A stretch of DNA of 16,525 nucleotides from Treponema sp. UBA4328 (GCA_002394465.1 DGTU01000083.1:1-16525), one strand, 5' to 3'. Counted from the stretch's first letter, positions 8,079-14,413 are shown. Made by a program: numbers and translations. The notes: generated from the letters alone by a model not told the origin.

Positions 8079-8111
8079 AGCCTGATTCAAGGTGCACTTA
8101 TGAATCAGGCT
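8079..8111 (-). terminator. Rho-independent terminator of the zinc-ribbon gene, between two converging genes
   Basis: A perfect 11-base inverted repeat (8079-8089 with 8101-8111) encloses an 11-base loop. On the minus strand it is followed by a run of nine T (the A run at 8071-8079 on the plus strand), the standard intrinsic terminator layout for the gene at 8130-8300. In the plus direction the tail has few T, so termination of plsC would be weaker. Confidence 0.88.
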
Positions 8112-8129
8112 CTCATATCCTTTTAGAAA

Positions 8130-8300
8130 TTATTTGAAATCCTTAGGACGACGTTCTGTGCGTTTGCACTTTGTACACTCAGCAATGTTTCTGAGTCTTC
8201 CGTTCTCGTACAGAGTTTTCATGTTGATTTCACCACCGCAAGGGCAGATGAACTTGTGTGTTGTAACTGTAGTACGAGAGTTCTTACTTGCACCAGCCAT
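8130..8300 (-). CDS. Small four-cysteine zinc-ribbon protein of unknown function
   Basis: A 56-residue basic protein (13 Lys/Arg against 5 Asp/Glu). It starts MAGASKNSRTTVTTHKF and has two metal-binding knuckles: C19-P-C21-GG and C42-T-K-C45. The C-x-C / C-x-x-C arrangement resembles that of the zinc form of ribosomal protein L31 (rpmE in this window: C16-V-C18, C36-S-A-C39), although the rest of the sequence is different. Coding status is well supported: GGAGG at 8307-8311 lies 6 bases before the ATG, a near-consensus promoter precedes it and a strong terminator follows. I do not recognise the family. Size, charge, metal site and position opposite rpsT suggest a nucleic-acid- or ribosome-binding role, which is inference. 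Confidence 0.88.
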   Translation of the reverse strand: MAGASKNSRTTVTTHKFICPCGGEINMKTLYENGRLRNIAECTKCKRTERRPKDFK

Positions 8301-8337
8301 GACTAGCCTCCAAAAATTAATAATCGATTATTTTGCA

Positions 8338-8367
8338 ATAATATCAAAATTAAAACTTATCTGTCAA
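8338..8367 (-). promoter_or_regulatory. Sigma-70-type promoter for the zinc-ribbon gene
   Basis: Minus strand: consensus -35 TTGACA (8367-8362), an 18-base spacer, and -10 TATTAT (8343-8338, one mismatch to TATAAT). Transcription would start about 30 bases before the ATG, leaving the GGAGG site in a short A/T-rich leader. Confidence 0.75.
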
Positions 8368-8405
8368 TAAGACATGGGGCGATAATAATTATTTTTTTTA
8401 CTCTA

Positions 8406-8434
8406 TTGACGAGAGATTTTTACTTTGCTATTAT
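8406..8434 (+). promoter_or_regulatory. Sigma-70-type promoter for the rpsT-HU-lnt-bactofilin-rho cluster
   Basis: Plus strand: -35 TTGACG (8406-8411, one mismatch), a 17-base spacer, and -10 TATTAT (8429-8434, one mismatch). It is back to back with the zinc-ribbon promoter; the two -35 boxes are 38 bases apart. The leader before rpsT would be about 24 bases. Confidence 0.78.
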
Positions 8435-8451
8435 TAATCTACTTTTTATTT

Positions 8452-8457
8452 AGGGGG
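8452..8457 (+). promoter_or_regulatory. Ribosome-binding site that fixes the TTG start of rpsT
   Basis: AGGGGG lies 7 bases before TTG at 8465. No ATG or GTG in frame gives a full-length S20 N-terminus, so this site supports the TTG start. Confidence 0.7.
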
Positions 8458-8464
8458 CCCTCTT

Positions 8465-8743
8465 TTGGCTGGAAAGAAAACATCTGCAGAAAAAAGATAT
8501 GCGCAGAGTGAAGTTCGTCGTCTTCACAACAAGGCAATTAAAAGTGAATGCCGTACTTATGCCAAACAGTTTGTAGAAGCTGTTCAGGCTAAGGACTCAA
8601 AACTTGCACAGGAAAAGCTTACAACTCTCGTTTCTAAGCTTGATTCTGCCCGCAGCAAGGGAGTTCTTACACGCAATGCAGTATCTCGCAAAAAGTCTCG
8701 TATGATGAAACTTTACAACGTTACTTTTGCTTCTGCAAAATAA
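8465..8743 (+). CDS. rpsT: 30S ribosomal protein S20
   Basis: S20 binds 16S rRNA early in 30S assembly, contacting the 5' domain and helix 44. The 92-residue, strongly basic, helical product has the family start MAGKKTSAEKRYAQSEVRRL and the later motif KGVLTRNAVSRKKSRMMK. It starts with TTG, placed by a good ribosome-binding site at 8452-8457. E. coli rpsT also starts with UUG and is translationally autoregulated, so the rare start may serve control here too; that extension is inference. It is the first gene after the promoter at 8406-8434 and is followed 28 bases later by the HU gene. Confidence 0.96.
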   Translation: MAGKKTSAEKRYAQSEVRRLHNKAIKSECRTYAKQFVEAVQAKDSKLAQEKLTTLVSKLDSARSKGVLTRNAVSRKKSRMMKLYNVTFASAK

Positions 8744-8760
8744 CTGATTGAACACCGCTT

Positions 8761-8766
8761 TGAGGT
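8761..8766 (+). promoter_or_regulatory. Ribosome-binding site deciding the HU start
   Basis: TGAGGT lies 5 bases before ATG at 8772. This rules out the longer in-frame TTG start at 8748, which has no such site and would add eight residues not typical of HU proteins. Confidence 0.7.
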
Positions 8767-8771
8767 TTGAA

Positions 8772-9080
8772 ATGTCTGACAAAAAAATTACTAAATATGA
8801 TTTAGTTGATTCTATTTATCAGAATTCAAAACACGAAAAGCGGGTTGTTCAGGATGTCGTCGAGCATTTTCTTGAGCAGTTAAAGGAATCGCTCAAGGAA
8901 GGTAACTCGATAGAGCTCAGGGGATTCGGTACTTTTGAGCTCAGGCTTCGAAAAGGCCGTGATAAGGCACGTAATCCGAAAACAGGTGAGCAGCTTGCAG
9001 TTGCTCCGCACTATGTAGTTGCATTCCGTTCAGGTCAGGAATTAAAAAAATCTACATGGGAACTTCCCGTTGAAAAATAA
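8772..9080 (+). CDS. hup: HU/IHF-family DNA-binding protein
   Basis: A histone-like dimeric protein that bends and compacts DNA and assists replication, recombination and transcription. The 102-residue product (MSDKKITKYDLV) has the two N-terminal dimerisation helices (about residues 5-45), the conserved turn ELRGFGTFELR (about 48-58) and the beta-arm with the signature RNPKTGE near residue 71, then HYVVAFRSGQELK. The tip of the arm keeps the Arg-Asn-Pro that intercalates into DNA. HU and IHF subunits cannot be separated safely by eye, so I use the general name. Its last 11 bases overlap the TTG start of lnt. Confidence 0.93.
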   Translation: MSDKKITKYDLVDSIYQNSKHEKRVVQDVVEHFLEQLKESLKEGNSIELRGFGTFELRLRKGRDKARNPKTGEQLAVAPHYVVAFRSGQELKKSTWELPVEK

Positions 9081-10518
9081 GATCCTTTTTCTTTTTTCTT
9101 CCGTAATATTTTTTTCACTTTCATTTCCGGGTCTTTTGATTTCAAAAGGCTTTTTTTTATTTGCATGGCTATGCTATATTCCCGCTTTTTATGTCCTCAA
9201 AAACTTAAAGGCTAAAGAAGCCTTTCTGTCCGGATTGTTTTGGGGATTTTTTTCTTACAGTTTTCTGTGTTTCTGGCTCTATAAATATGATTTTGCCTGT
9301 GCGCTTGCCGTCTGCCTTGCAATGTCTGTTTTTCACGCTTTGCTCTTCATGATTATTAACGCCCTGTCAAAATACCGTTTTTCATATCTTTTTCAGTCCT
9401 CTGCCTTTACGCTCTTTGAGTATCTCAGGTCACTCGGCTTTCTGGGCTTTACATACGGAACACTTGGATACAGTCAGTATGAGATATCCTTTATCGTCAG
9501 GAATGCAGATATTACCGGCGTATACGGCGTAAGTTTTCTCATATTCCTTTTTTCTGCCTTTGCCGGATATTTCCTTAACGGGCTTGAAGTAATCAATGTT
9601 CAGGAACTTAAAAAAAAGTTTCTGGAATTAAAATATGATTTTATCTGCGTCGCGTCGCTTATCATCATATTTTTTGCCGCAGGAATAATAAGGCCTGATA
9701 CGCCCTGTGCAAGGTCAATTGAAGTTGCGCTGATTCAGAGTAATTCTGATCCCTGGAAAGACGGAATTGAGCAGTATGAGAAAGAAACTGAACATTTAAT
9801 TGCACTGACGGATGAAGCTTTTTCCAGAGATGAAAATATAAATCTTGTCGTCTGGCCTGAGACGGCTGTCGTTCCGGATATTATTTATCATTACAGGAAC
9901 GGTACAGACCGGAGACGTCATGAGCTTGCCCGGAGGGTTGTTTCATATTTTGCCTCGAAAAACTGCTCGTTTGTTACCGGAAATAATTATTCTAAGGTTT
10001 CCGCGGGGGGTGTAAAAAGCTATAACAGTGCACTTTATTTTGAAAACGGATTTAACGGCCGGATTGAAGATATAAAAATCTATAATAAAAATCATTTAGT
10101 GCCGTTTTCAGAATATTTTCCATTTGATAAAATTCTTCCGACAGTATATAATAGCCTTGTTGAAAATGGTTCGCATTTTTGGACTCCCGGAGAAAGAATT
10201 GAGATTTTTGAATGCGGCGGAATAAAATTTTCGACACCAGTTTGTTTCGAAGACACATTTCCACAAATACCATCAAAAATGAAGCTGGCAGGCAGTGAGA
10301 TGCTTGTGAATCTTTCCAATGATTCCTGGTCTCATTCTGAAGCGTGCCAGAGACAGCATCTTGCAGCGGCTGTTTTCAGAAGTGCAGAAAACCGGATACC
10401 GTCGGTAAGAAGCACCTGTTCCGGGCAGACCTGTGTAATAGATGCAGATGGCAGGGTATTGTGTGAACTTGAACCTTTTTCAGAAGGTGTATTGATTTTT
10501 AATGTTCCTATAAGGTAG
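9070..10518 (+). CDS. lnt: Apolipoprotein N-acyltransferase
   Basis: Lnt adds the third acyl chain to the N-terminal cysteine of lipoproteins, at the periplasmic face of the inner membrane. The 482-residue product has about six membrane segments in the first 207 residues, followed by a carbon-nitrogen hydrolase domain (about 215-480). The Glu-Lys-Cys triad is present: E264 in VWPETAV, K340 in NKNHLVPFSEYFP, and C392 in TPVCFED. The Glu of PFSE and the Glu next to the catalytic Cys, both conserved in Lnt, are also kept. The start is TTG at 9070 inside the end of the HU gene, with only a weak GGGA upstream (9058-9061), so translation may depend on coupling. Spirochaetes are rich in lipoproteins, which fits a full-length enzyme. 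Confidence 0.93.
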   Translation: MKNKILFLFSSVIFFSLSFPGLLISKGFFLFAWLCYIPAFYVLKNLKAKEAFLSGLFWGFFSYSFLCFWLYKYDFACALAVCLAMSVFHALLFMIINALSKYRFSYLFQSSAFTLFEYLRSLGFLGFTYGTLGYSQYEISFIVRNADITGVYGVSFLIFLFSAFAGYFLNGLEVINVQELKKKFLELKYDFICVASLIIIFFAAGIIRPDTPCARSIEVALIQSNSDPWKDGIEQYEKETEHLIALTDEAFSRDENINLVVWPETAVVPDIIYHYRNGTDRRRHELARRVVSYFASKNCSFVTGNNYSKVSAGGVKSYNSALYFENGFNGRIEDIKIYNKNHLVPFSEYFPFDKILPTVYNSLVENGSHFWTPGERIEIFECGGIKFSTPVCFEDTFPQIPSKMKLAGSEMLVNLSNDSWSHSEACQRQHLAAAVFRSAENRIPSVRSTCSGQTCVIDADGRVLCELEPFSEGVLIFNVPIR

Positions 10519-10525
10519 TATTAGA

Positions 10526-10945
10526 ATGGCTGTAGAAAAAGAAAGCAAAAATCTTACCGTTTTCGGACAGGAAACCGAATTTGAAGGTGTTCTTGAATTC
10601 TCGGATGAATTAATAATCACAGGAAAATTTAAAGGGACAATCAGGGCTACCGGAGAACTTGAAATCGATAAAAGTGCTGTCTGCGATGTGGACACAATCG
10701 ATGCTTCTTCGATCGTAATATCTGGAAAGGTAAACGGAAACCTCAATGCTTCTGAACGCGTTGAAATCTGTGCCGGAAGCAAAGTCAAGGGTGACATAAA
10801 AACTGCCAGAATCCGTATCGATGATGACGTTGAATTCGAAGGTCAGGTTACAATGCTTGATACCGTACCTGACGTTGATTTGTTTTCGGTTGCTTCCAGT
10901 GAATACAAACAGACACTGATTGTCAAAACAGATGAACCTAAATAA
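10526..10945 (+). CDS. Bactofilin-family polymer-forming protein
   Basis: Bactofilins are small cytoskeletal proteins that polymerise without nucleotide and often position peptidoglycan enzymes or help to shape the cell. The 139-residue product matches the family: a short N-terminus (MAVEKESKNLTVFG), a right-handed beta-helix core (about residues 15-105) with regularly spaced Gly/Ile/Val turns such as LIITGKFKGTI, IVISGKVNGNL and SKVKGDIKTARI, and a short polar tail. It lacks membrane segments, so membrane contact would be through the N-terminus. AAGG about 10 bases before the ATG and 7 bases between genes suggest co-transcription with lnt; rho follows after 30 bases. An M23 peptidase is encoded elsewhere in the window, but nothing ties the two together directly. 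Confidence 0.85.
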   Translation: MAVEKESKNLTVFGQETEFEGVLEFSDELIITGKFKGTIRATGELEIDKSAVCDVDTIDASSIVISGKVNGNLNASERVEICAGSKVKGDIKTARIRIDDDVEFEGQVTMLDTVPDVDLFSVASSEYKQTLIVKTDEPK

Positions 10946-10975
10946 ATTTTAAATATACATGGAGAAAAATTAGTC

Positions 10976-12727
10976 ATGGCATTACTTAGACGTCGTGCTC
11001 CAAAGTCTGAAGAACCTCAGACAGAATCTTCTCAACTTGAACTTGATGTTCAGCCGGAATCTTATGAAAGTGTACCGTCTCAGGAAAATGAAGGTGCAGA
11101 ACCGGCGGCAGCTGAATCAGAAACTCCTGCTGAAGAGCCGAAGACCGTTATCCGCAGAAAGAGAATTGTAGTCACTAAGGCTGAACCTTCTGCAGAACCG
11201 GCTGCTGAAACTTCTTCGGAAGAAACTCAGGGAGAAAACAAAACTGCAGCTGATTCCCAGCAGTCAGAGAATAATGATGCTCAGTTCCATCAGGGCGGAA
11301 TGAGGCAGCAGAGGTGGAACAATAACCGCGGAAACAGAAATGACAGGCGTCAGAGTTACCGCGAAAGAATCGCTGCAAGAAATGCTGCCCGTGATGAAGC
11401 AACAGCTGCAGCTCAGATTATTGAAAATCCTGAAGAATACGAATCTAAACCCCGCCTTCTTATCAATGACCTTACCAAAAAAACAATGCCTGAACTTCGT
11501 GCGATGGCTCTCGAATACGGATGCGCTGAAGAAGACATCCCTTCAATGAAAAAACAGGAACTTATTTTTGTTATCCTTAAGGCTCATACCGAGCACGGCG
11601 GATTGATTTTTGCTTCCGGAGCACTTGAAATCCTTCCTGACGGATACGGATTTTTGAGAAGCCCGCAGAACAGCTATCTTCCAGGTCCTGATGATATTTA
11701 CATCAGTCCGAGCCAGATCCGTCTCTTTAACCTCAAGACAGGTGATACGGTTTACGGACAGACAAGAAGCCCTAAGGAAGGGGAAAGGTTCTTCGCACTC
11801 CTTAGAATTGAAACCGTTAACTTTGATGAAACCCGTGTTGCTCAGACCCGCGTTCCTTTTGAAAACCTTACGCCGCTTTATCCTAACCAGAAGCTTACGC
11901 TTGAAACTGTAAGTGATGAGTATTCAGGACGTATTGCAGATCTTTTTGCACCGATCGGAAAAGGACAGCGTCTTCTTATCGTTGCTCCTCCGAAAGCAGG
12001 TAAAACAATCCTTATGCAGAAGATTGCAAATGCCATTACCACAAACAATCCTGAAGTTTACCTTATCGTTCTTCTGATTGACGAACGTCCTGAGGAAGTT
12101 ACGGAAATGGAGCGCGCAATCAAGGGTGAAGTTATTTCTTCTACCTTCGATGAGCAGGCTACCCGTCACGTTCAGGTTGCAGAAATGGTTCTTGAAAAGG
12201 CTAAGCGTCTTGTTGAACACAAGAGGGATGTTGTAATTCTTCTTGACTCGATTACACGCCTTGCACGTGCATATAATATTACCGTTCCGACATCAGGAAA
12301 GGTTCTTTCCGGTGGTGTTGATTCGAATGCACTTCATAAGCCAAAGAGATTCTTCGGTGCTGCACGTAACATTGAAGAGGGCGGCTCACTTACGATTATT
12401 TCAACTGCGCTCATTGAAACCGGAAGCCGCATGGATGAAGTAATCTTTGAAGAGTTCAAGGGAACAGGTAACTCTGAAATTAACCTTGACCGCAAGCTTG
12501 CAGAGAGAAGGCTTTTCCCTGCAATCAACATCAAAAAATCCGGTACGCGTAAGGAAGAGCTCCTTCTTACTGAAGAAGAGCTTCAGAAGATCTGGATTCT
12601 GCGTAAGGTTCTTGCTCCGATGGAAGATGTTGAAATCACTGAAATGATCCTTCAGCAGATGAAGAAGAGCAAGGATAACAAGGCATTCCTTGCAAACATG
12701 AATACCGGTTCAGCAGCAATGGATTAA
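10976..12727 (+). CDS. rho: Transcription termination factor Rho with a long disordered N-terminal extension
   Basis: Rho is a hexameric RNA-dependent ATPase that ends transcription of untranslated RNA. Conserved parts: a helical Rho-N region (about residues 158-205, LLINDLTKKTMPELRAMALE), a cold-shock-like primary RNA site (about 209-280, including GYGFLRSP), Walker A APPKAGKT near 337-344, Walker B VVILLDSITRLARAYN near 418-433, and the R-loop region TSGKVLSGGVD near 440. The first 157 residues are an extension, first Glu/Ala/Pro/Ser-rich and then Asn/Gln/Arg-rich (about 100-135, with repeated RN, NR and RR), making the protein 583 residues against 419 in E. coli. GGAGA lies 10 bases before the ATG. 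No separate leader or promoter is evident. Confidence 0.96.
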   Translation: MALLRRRAPKSEEPQTESSQLELDVQPESYESVPSQENEGAEPAAAESETPAEEPKTVIRRKRIVVTKAEPSAEPAAETSSEETQGENKTAADSQQSENNDAQFHQGGMRQQRWNNNRGNRNDRRQSYRERIAARNAARDEATAAAQIIENPEEYESKPRLLINDLTKKTMPELRAMALEYGCAEEDIPSMKKQELIFVILKAHTEHGGLIFASGALEILPDGYGFLRSPQNSYLPGPDDIYISPSQIRLFNLKTGDTVYGQTRSPKEGERFFALLRIETVNFDETRVAQTRVPFENLTPLYPNQKLTLETVSDEYSGRIADLFAPIGKGQRLLIVAPPKAGKTILMQKIANAITTNNPEVYLIVLLIDERPEEVTEMERAIKGEVISSTFDEQATRHVQVAEMVLEKAKRLVEHKRDVVILLDSITRLARAYNITVPTSGKVLSGGVDSNALHKPKRFFGAARNIEEGGSLTIISTALIETGSRMDEVIFEEFKGTGNSEINLDRKLAERRLFPAINIKKSGTRKEELLLTEEELQKIWILRKVLAPMEDVEITEMILQQMKKSKDNKAFLANMNTGSAAMD

Positions 12728-12747
12728 TCCGTAAACTGCCTTTGGTA

Positions 12748-12776
12748 TTGATAAACTTGCGTTTTTTTTATAGAAT
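12748..12776 (+). promoter_or_regulatory. Likely promoter of rpmE
   Basis: TTGATA (12748-12753, one mismatch to the -35 consensus), a 17-base spacer containing eight T in a row, and TAGAAT (12771-12776, one mismatch to the -10). This would give a leader of about 120 bases before rpmE. Confidence 0.6.
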
Positions 12777-12902
12777 TGTTTAATATTCTTGTGGTATTAA
12801 CTTGCTTCCTAACAGTGATGGAATGATAGATGGAGCGTTTTGTTTCAAGCTAGTGGTGACTGGGGTTGCTTTAATATCGGGCAAGAAATAAGGAGTTATA
12901 AC
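12777..12902 (+). other. Long 5' leader of rpmE
   Basis: About 120 bases between the predicted transcription start and the rpmE ATG with no supportable gene. It contains GGTATT-AACTTGC (about 12793-12805), which imperfectly repeats the GGTATTGATAAACTTGC lying over the promoter (12744-12760), and a later GCAAG (12881-12885) that could pair with CTTGC. It ends in a good AAGGAG site (12890-12895). A ribosomal-protein leader is possible but I recognise no known motif. Confidence 0.35.
12890..12895 (+). promoter_or_regulatory. Ribosome-binding site deciding the rpmE start
   Basis: AAGGAG lies 7 bases before ATG at 12903. It excludes the longer in-frame start at 12840, whose extra 21 residues are not part of L31. 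Confidence 0.8.
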
Positions 12903-13112
12903 ATGAGAGACGGTATTCACCCTGAATACAAATTGACAAAAATTACTTGCGTTTGCGGCAATGTAATTGAAACACGTTCAACAGCATCAGATATCCACGT
13001 TGAAATCTGTTCTGCATGCCATCCGTTCTTTACAGGCAAGCAGAAACTCGTTGATACTGCAGGACGCATCGAGCGCTTCAACAAACGTTTCGGCATCAAG
13101 TCAGCAAAATAA
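12903..13112 (+). CDS. rpmE: 50S ribosomal protein L31, zinc-binding form
   Basis: L31 sits at the central protuberance and bridges the 50S and 30S subunits. The 69-residue product has the family hallmarks: MRDGIHPEYKLTKITC at the start, the C-x-C and C-x-x-C zinc ligands (C16, C18, C36, C39), and HPFFTGKQK followed by a basic helix ending FNKRFGIKSAK. All four cysteines are present, so this is the zinc (C+) type rather than the cysteine-free, zinc-starvation type. It has its own predicted promoter at 12748-12776 and a hairpin terminator at 13133-13160. Confidence 0.96.
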   Translation: MRDGIHPEYKLTKITCVCGNVIETRSTASDIHVEICSACHPFFTGKQKLVDTAGRIERFNKRFGIKSAK

Positions 13113-13132
13113 GCTTTTTATAAGGCTGTATG

Positions 13133-13160
13133 AAAACTCTCCTTCCGGAGAGTTTTTTTT
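13133..13160 (+). terminator. Rho-independent terminator of rpmE
   Basis: A perfect 10-base stem (13133-13142 with 13147-13156, core ACTCTCC/GGAGAGT) closes a TTCC loop. The T run at 13153-13160 follows the GC core. On the minus strand the same hairpin ends in only four T, so it may also act weakly on the converging methyltransferase transcript. Confidence 0.9.
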
Positions 13161-13168
13161 ATGTCACC

Positions 13169-13194
13169 GCCGGGCTTGAACCGGCAGTTTTTTT
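13169..13194 (+). terminator. Second, smaller hairpin with a T run between rpmE and the converging gene
   Basis: GCCGG (13169-13173), a 7-base loop and CCGGC (13181-13185), followed on the plus strand by AG and seven T (13188-13194). It could act as a back-up terminator for rpmE. Read on the minus strand, the hairpin matches a tRNA T-arm (see findings). Its T run overlaps the stop codon of the converging gene. Confidence 0.5.
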
Positions 13195-14326
13195 AACCTG
13201 CCGTCTGGATTTTCCAGAGCCTGTGTGCCTTCGTTCCCTTAAAATCTTCTGGAAGGGATTTTTCAGTCATTTCAAAAACAGCTGTGGCTTTTCCAGAGTC
13301 TGTTGATGACGGAATCAGGGCCGGATCGAATTTGAGCCGCTGTGAGTTTGTCGAAAAATACAGGGTTCCGCCGGCATTTAAAAGGTTGAGGCATTTTTTT
13401 ACAAGCACACTCCAGTCCCTGTTTATATCAAGCGTGTTTTTTGTTGCCTTGGAATTTGAAAAGGTCGGCGGATCGAGAATTATGATGTCATAGCGGTTTG
13501 AACCGTCAGCTTCTGCCTTTTCTGAAAGCTTGTCATCAAGGAATCTTGAAACGTCACTTCTCGTAAATACATATTTTCTGCTGTCCGGATCAAAATCATT
13601 CAGTGCAAAATTAAAGCGTGCCCAGTCAATGTAGGTGTTGCTTAAGTCGACTGATTCAACGCGGCGGGCCTTTCCTTCTGCTGCATAGACAGAAAAACTT
13701 CCCGTGTAGCAGAAAAGATTGAGGACTGATTTTCCGCTGCATTCATCGCGTACTATTGAACGGAGGGGACGGTGATCAAAGAAAAGTCCCGTATCAAGAT
13801 AGTCGCTGAGGTTAACCTTAAAAAGCTGGCCGCATTCCTGTGCATAGAATTCAACCGTACGTTTTGATTCAATTTTTTCGTACTGGTTTTCACCTTTCTG
13901 CTTTTTACGGAGTTTCTGGATTATGCGGCTTTCAGGTATTTCAAGCACGGAAGAAACTGCCTTAGTCATGCAGTCAAGCCAGGCCTGTTCTTCTTCATCG
14001 GATTTTTCATAGGGTCTTTCATAGAGATACAGGTGAACATAAAGCCTTTCTGATTTTTCTTTTGCAGCCGTAATGTCGTTTGAGGAAATGAGTTCTTCTT
14101 CTTTTCTGAGAAAAACGGCGGCCTGTGTTTTTGAGTCCATTCCGTCCGGGAGTGATTCATACAGATCTACTGCAAGCGGAACTTCCGGAATGTCGCGGTC
14201 ATAGAGCCTGTAGCAGGTAACGCGTTCACGTCGTGCCCATTTCCTGAGCTGCCTGTATTTTTTTGACAGGCGGTTTGCAAAGATTTTTGCCTGATAATCA
14301 TTCTGTTCCTGTGTATTCTGATTCAT
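13193..14326 (-). CDS. Class I SAM-dependent rRNA methyltransferase, RlmK-like (stand-alone)
   Basis: Probable 23S rRNA methyltransferase resembling the RlmK half of E. coli RlmKL, which makes m7G2069. The N-terminal part carries the RlmK-like ANRLSKKYRQLRKWARRE and TCYRLYDRDIPEVPLAVDLY (about residues 18-55). A Rossmann domain follows, with VLNLFCYTGSFSVYA near 205, the SAM-binding acidic end VDLSNTYIDWA near 228, and the catalytic-type motif ILDPPTFSNSK near 285, ending in HRLWKI. I take ATG at 14326 (377 residues) because AAGGGA lies 4 bases upstream; the TTG at 14350 would add eight residues across that site. Related families such as RlmI (m5C1962) share the fold, but the N-terminal motif favours RlmK. 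There are no operon partners on this strand. Confidence 0.82.
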   Translation of the reverse strand: MNQNTQEQNDYQAKIFANRLSKKYRQLRKWARRERVTCYRLYDRDIPEVPLAVDLYESLPDGMDSKTQAAVFLRKEEELISSNDITAAKEKSERLYVHLYLYERPYEKSDEEEQAWLDCMTKAVSSVLEIPESRIIQKLRKKQKGENQYEKIESKRTVEFYAQECGQLFKVNLSDYLDTGLFFDHRPLRSIVRDECSGKSVLNLFCYTGSFSVYAAEGKARRVESVDLSNTYIDWARFNFALNDFDPDSRKYVFTRSDVSRFLDDKLSEKAEADGSNRYDIIILDPPTFSNSKATKNTLDINRDWSVLVKKCLNLLNAGGTLYFSTNSQRLKFDPALIPSSTDSGKATAVFEMTEKSLPEDFKGTKAHRLWKIQTAG

Positions 14327-14384
14327 AATTTCCCTTGTAAATTCGTACAAAGAATAACATAAATTTCAGTGGATTTCCATAGTG

Positions 14385-14413
14385 TGTACACTCCCTTAAA
14401 AATCCTGTATAAT
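14385..14413 (+). promoter_or_regulatory. Probable promoter of the DEAD-box helicase gene
   Basis: A perfect -10 TATAAT (14408-14413), a 17-base spacer and TGTACA at the -35 (14385-14390, two mismatches). The -35 lies inside the 8-base palindrome GTGTACAC (14384-14391), a possible operator. Transcription would start about 33 bases before the ATG. Confidence 0.62.

Noticed and set aside
8134..8370. Plus-strand open frame across 8134-8370
   Set aside because: It is antisense to the zinc-ribbon gene, which has promoter, ribosome-binding site, terminator and metal motifs on the other strand.
8451..8462. GGGCCC palindrome at the rpsT ribosome-binding site as a hairpin switch
   Set aside because: The palindrome has no loop and cannot form a stable hairpin by itself.
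8748..8771. Longer HU start at a TTG (8748)
   Set aside because: The added residues are not HU-like, and TGAGGT is well spaced for ATG at 8772, not for the TTG.
12729..12770. Intrinsic terminator after rho using the eight T at 12762-12769
   Set aside because: No stem lies directly before the T run; the only palindrome, at the rho stop codon, is too far away. The T run fits the spacer of the rpmE promoter.
12820..12870. Short upstream open frames (MERFVSS-like) in the rpmE leader
   Set aside because: No ribosome-binding sites, very short, and no regulatory codon pattern.
12840..12902. N-terminal extension of L31 from 12840
   Set aside because: AAGGAG is placed for ATG at 12903 and the L31 family starts there; the upstream codons look like leader.
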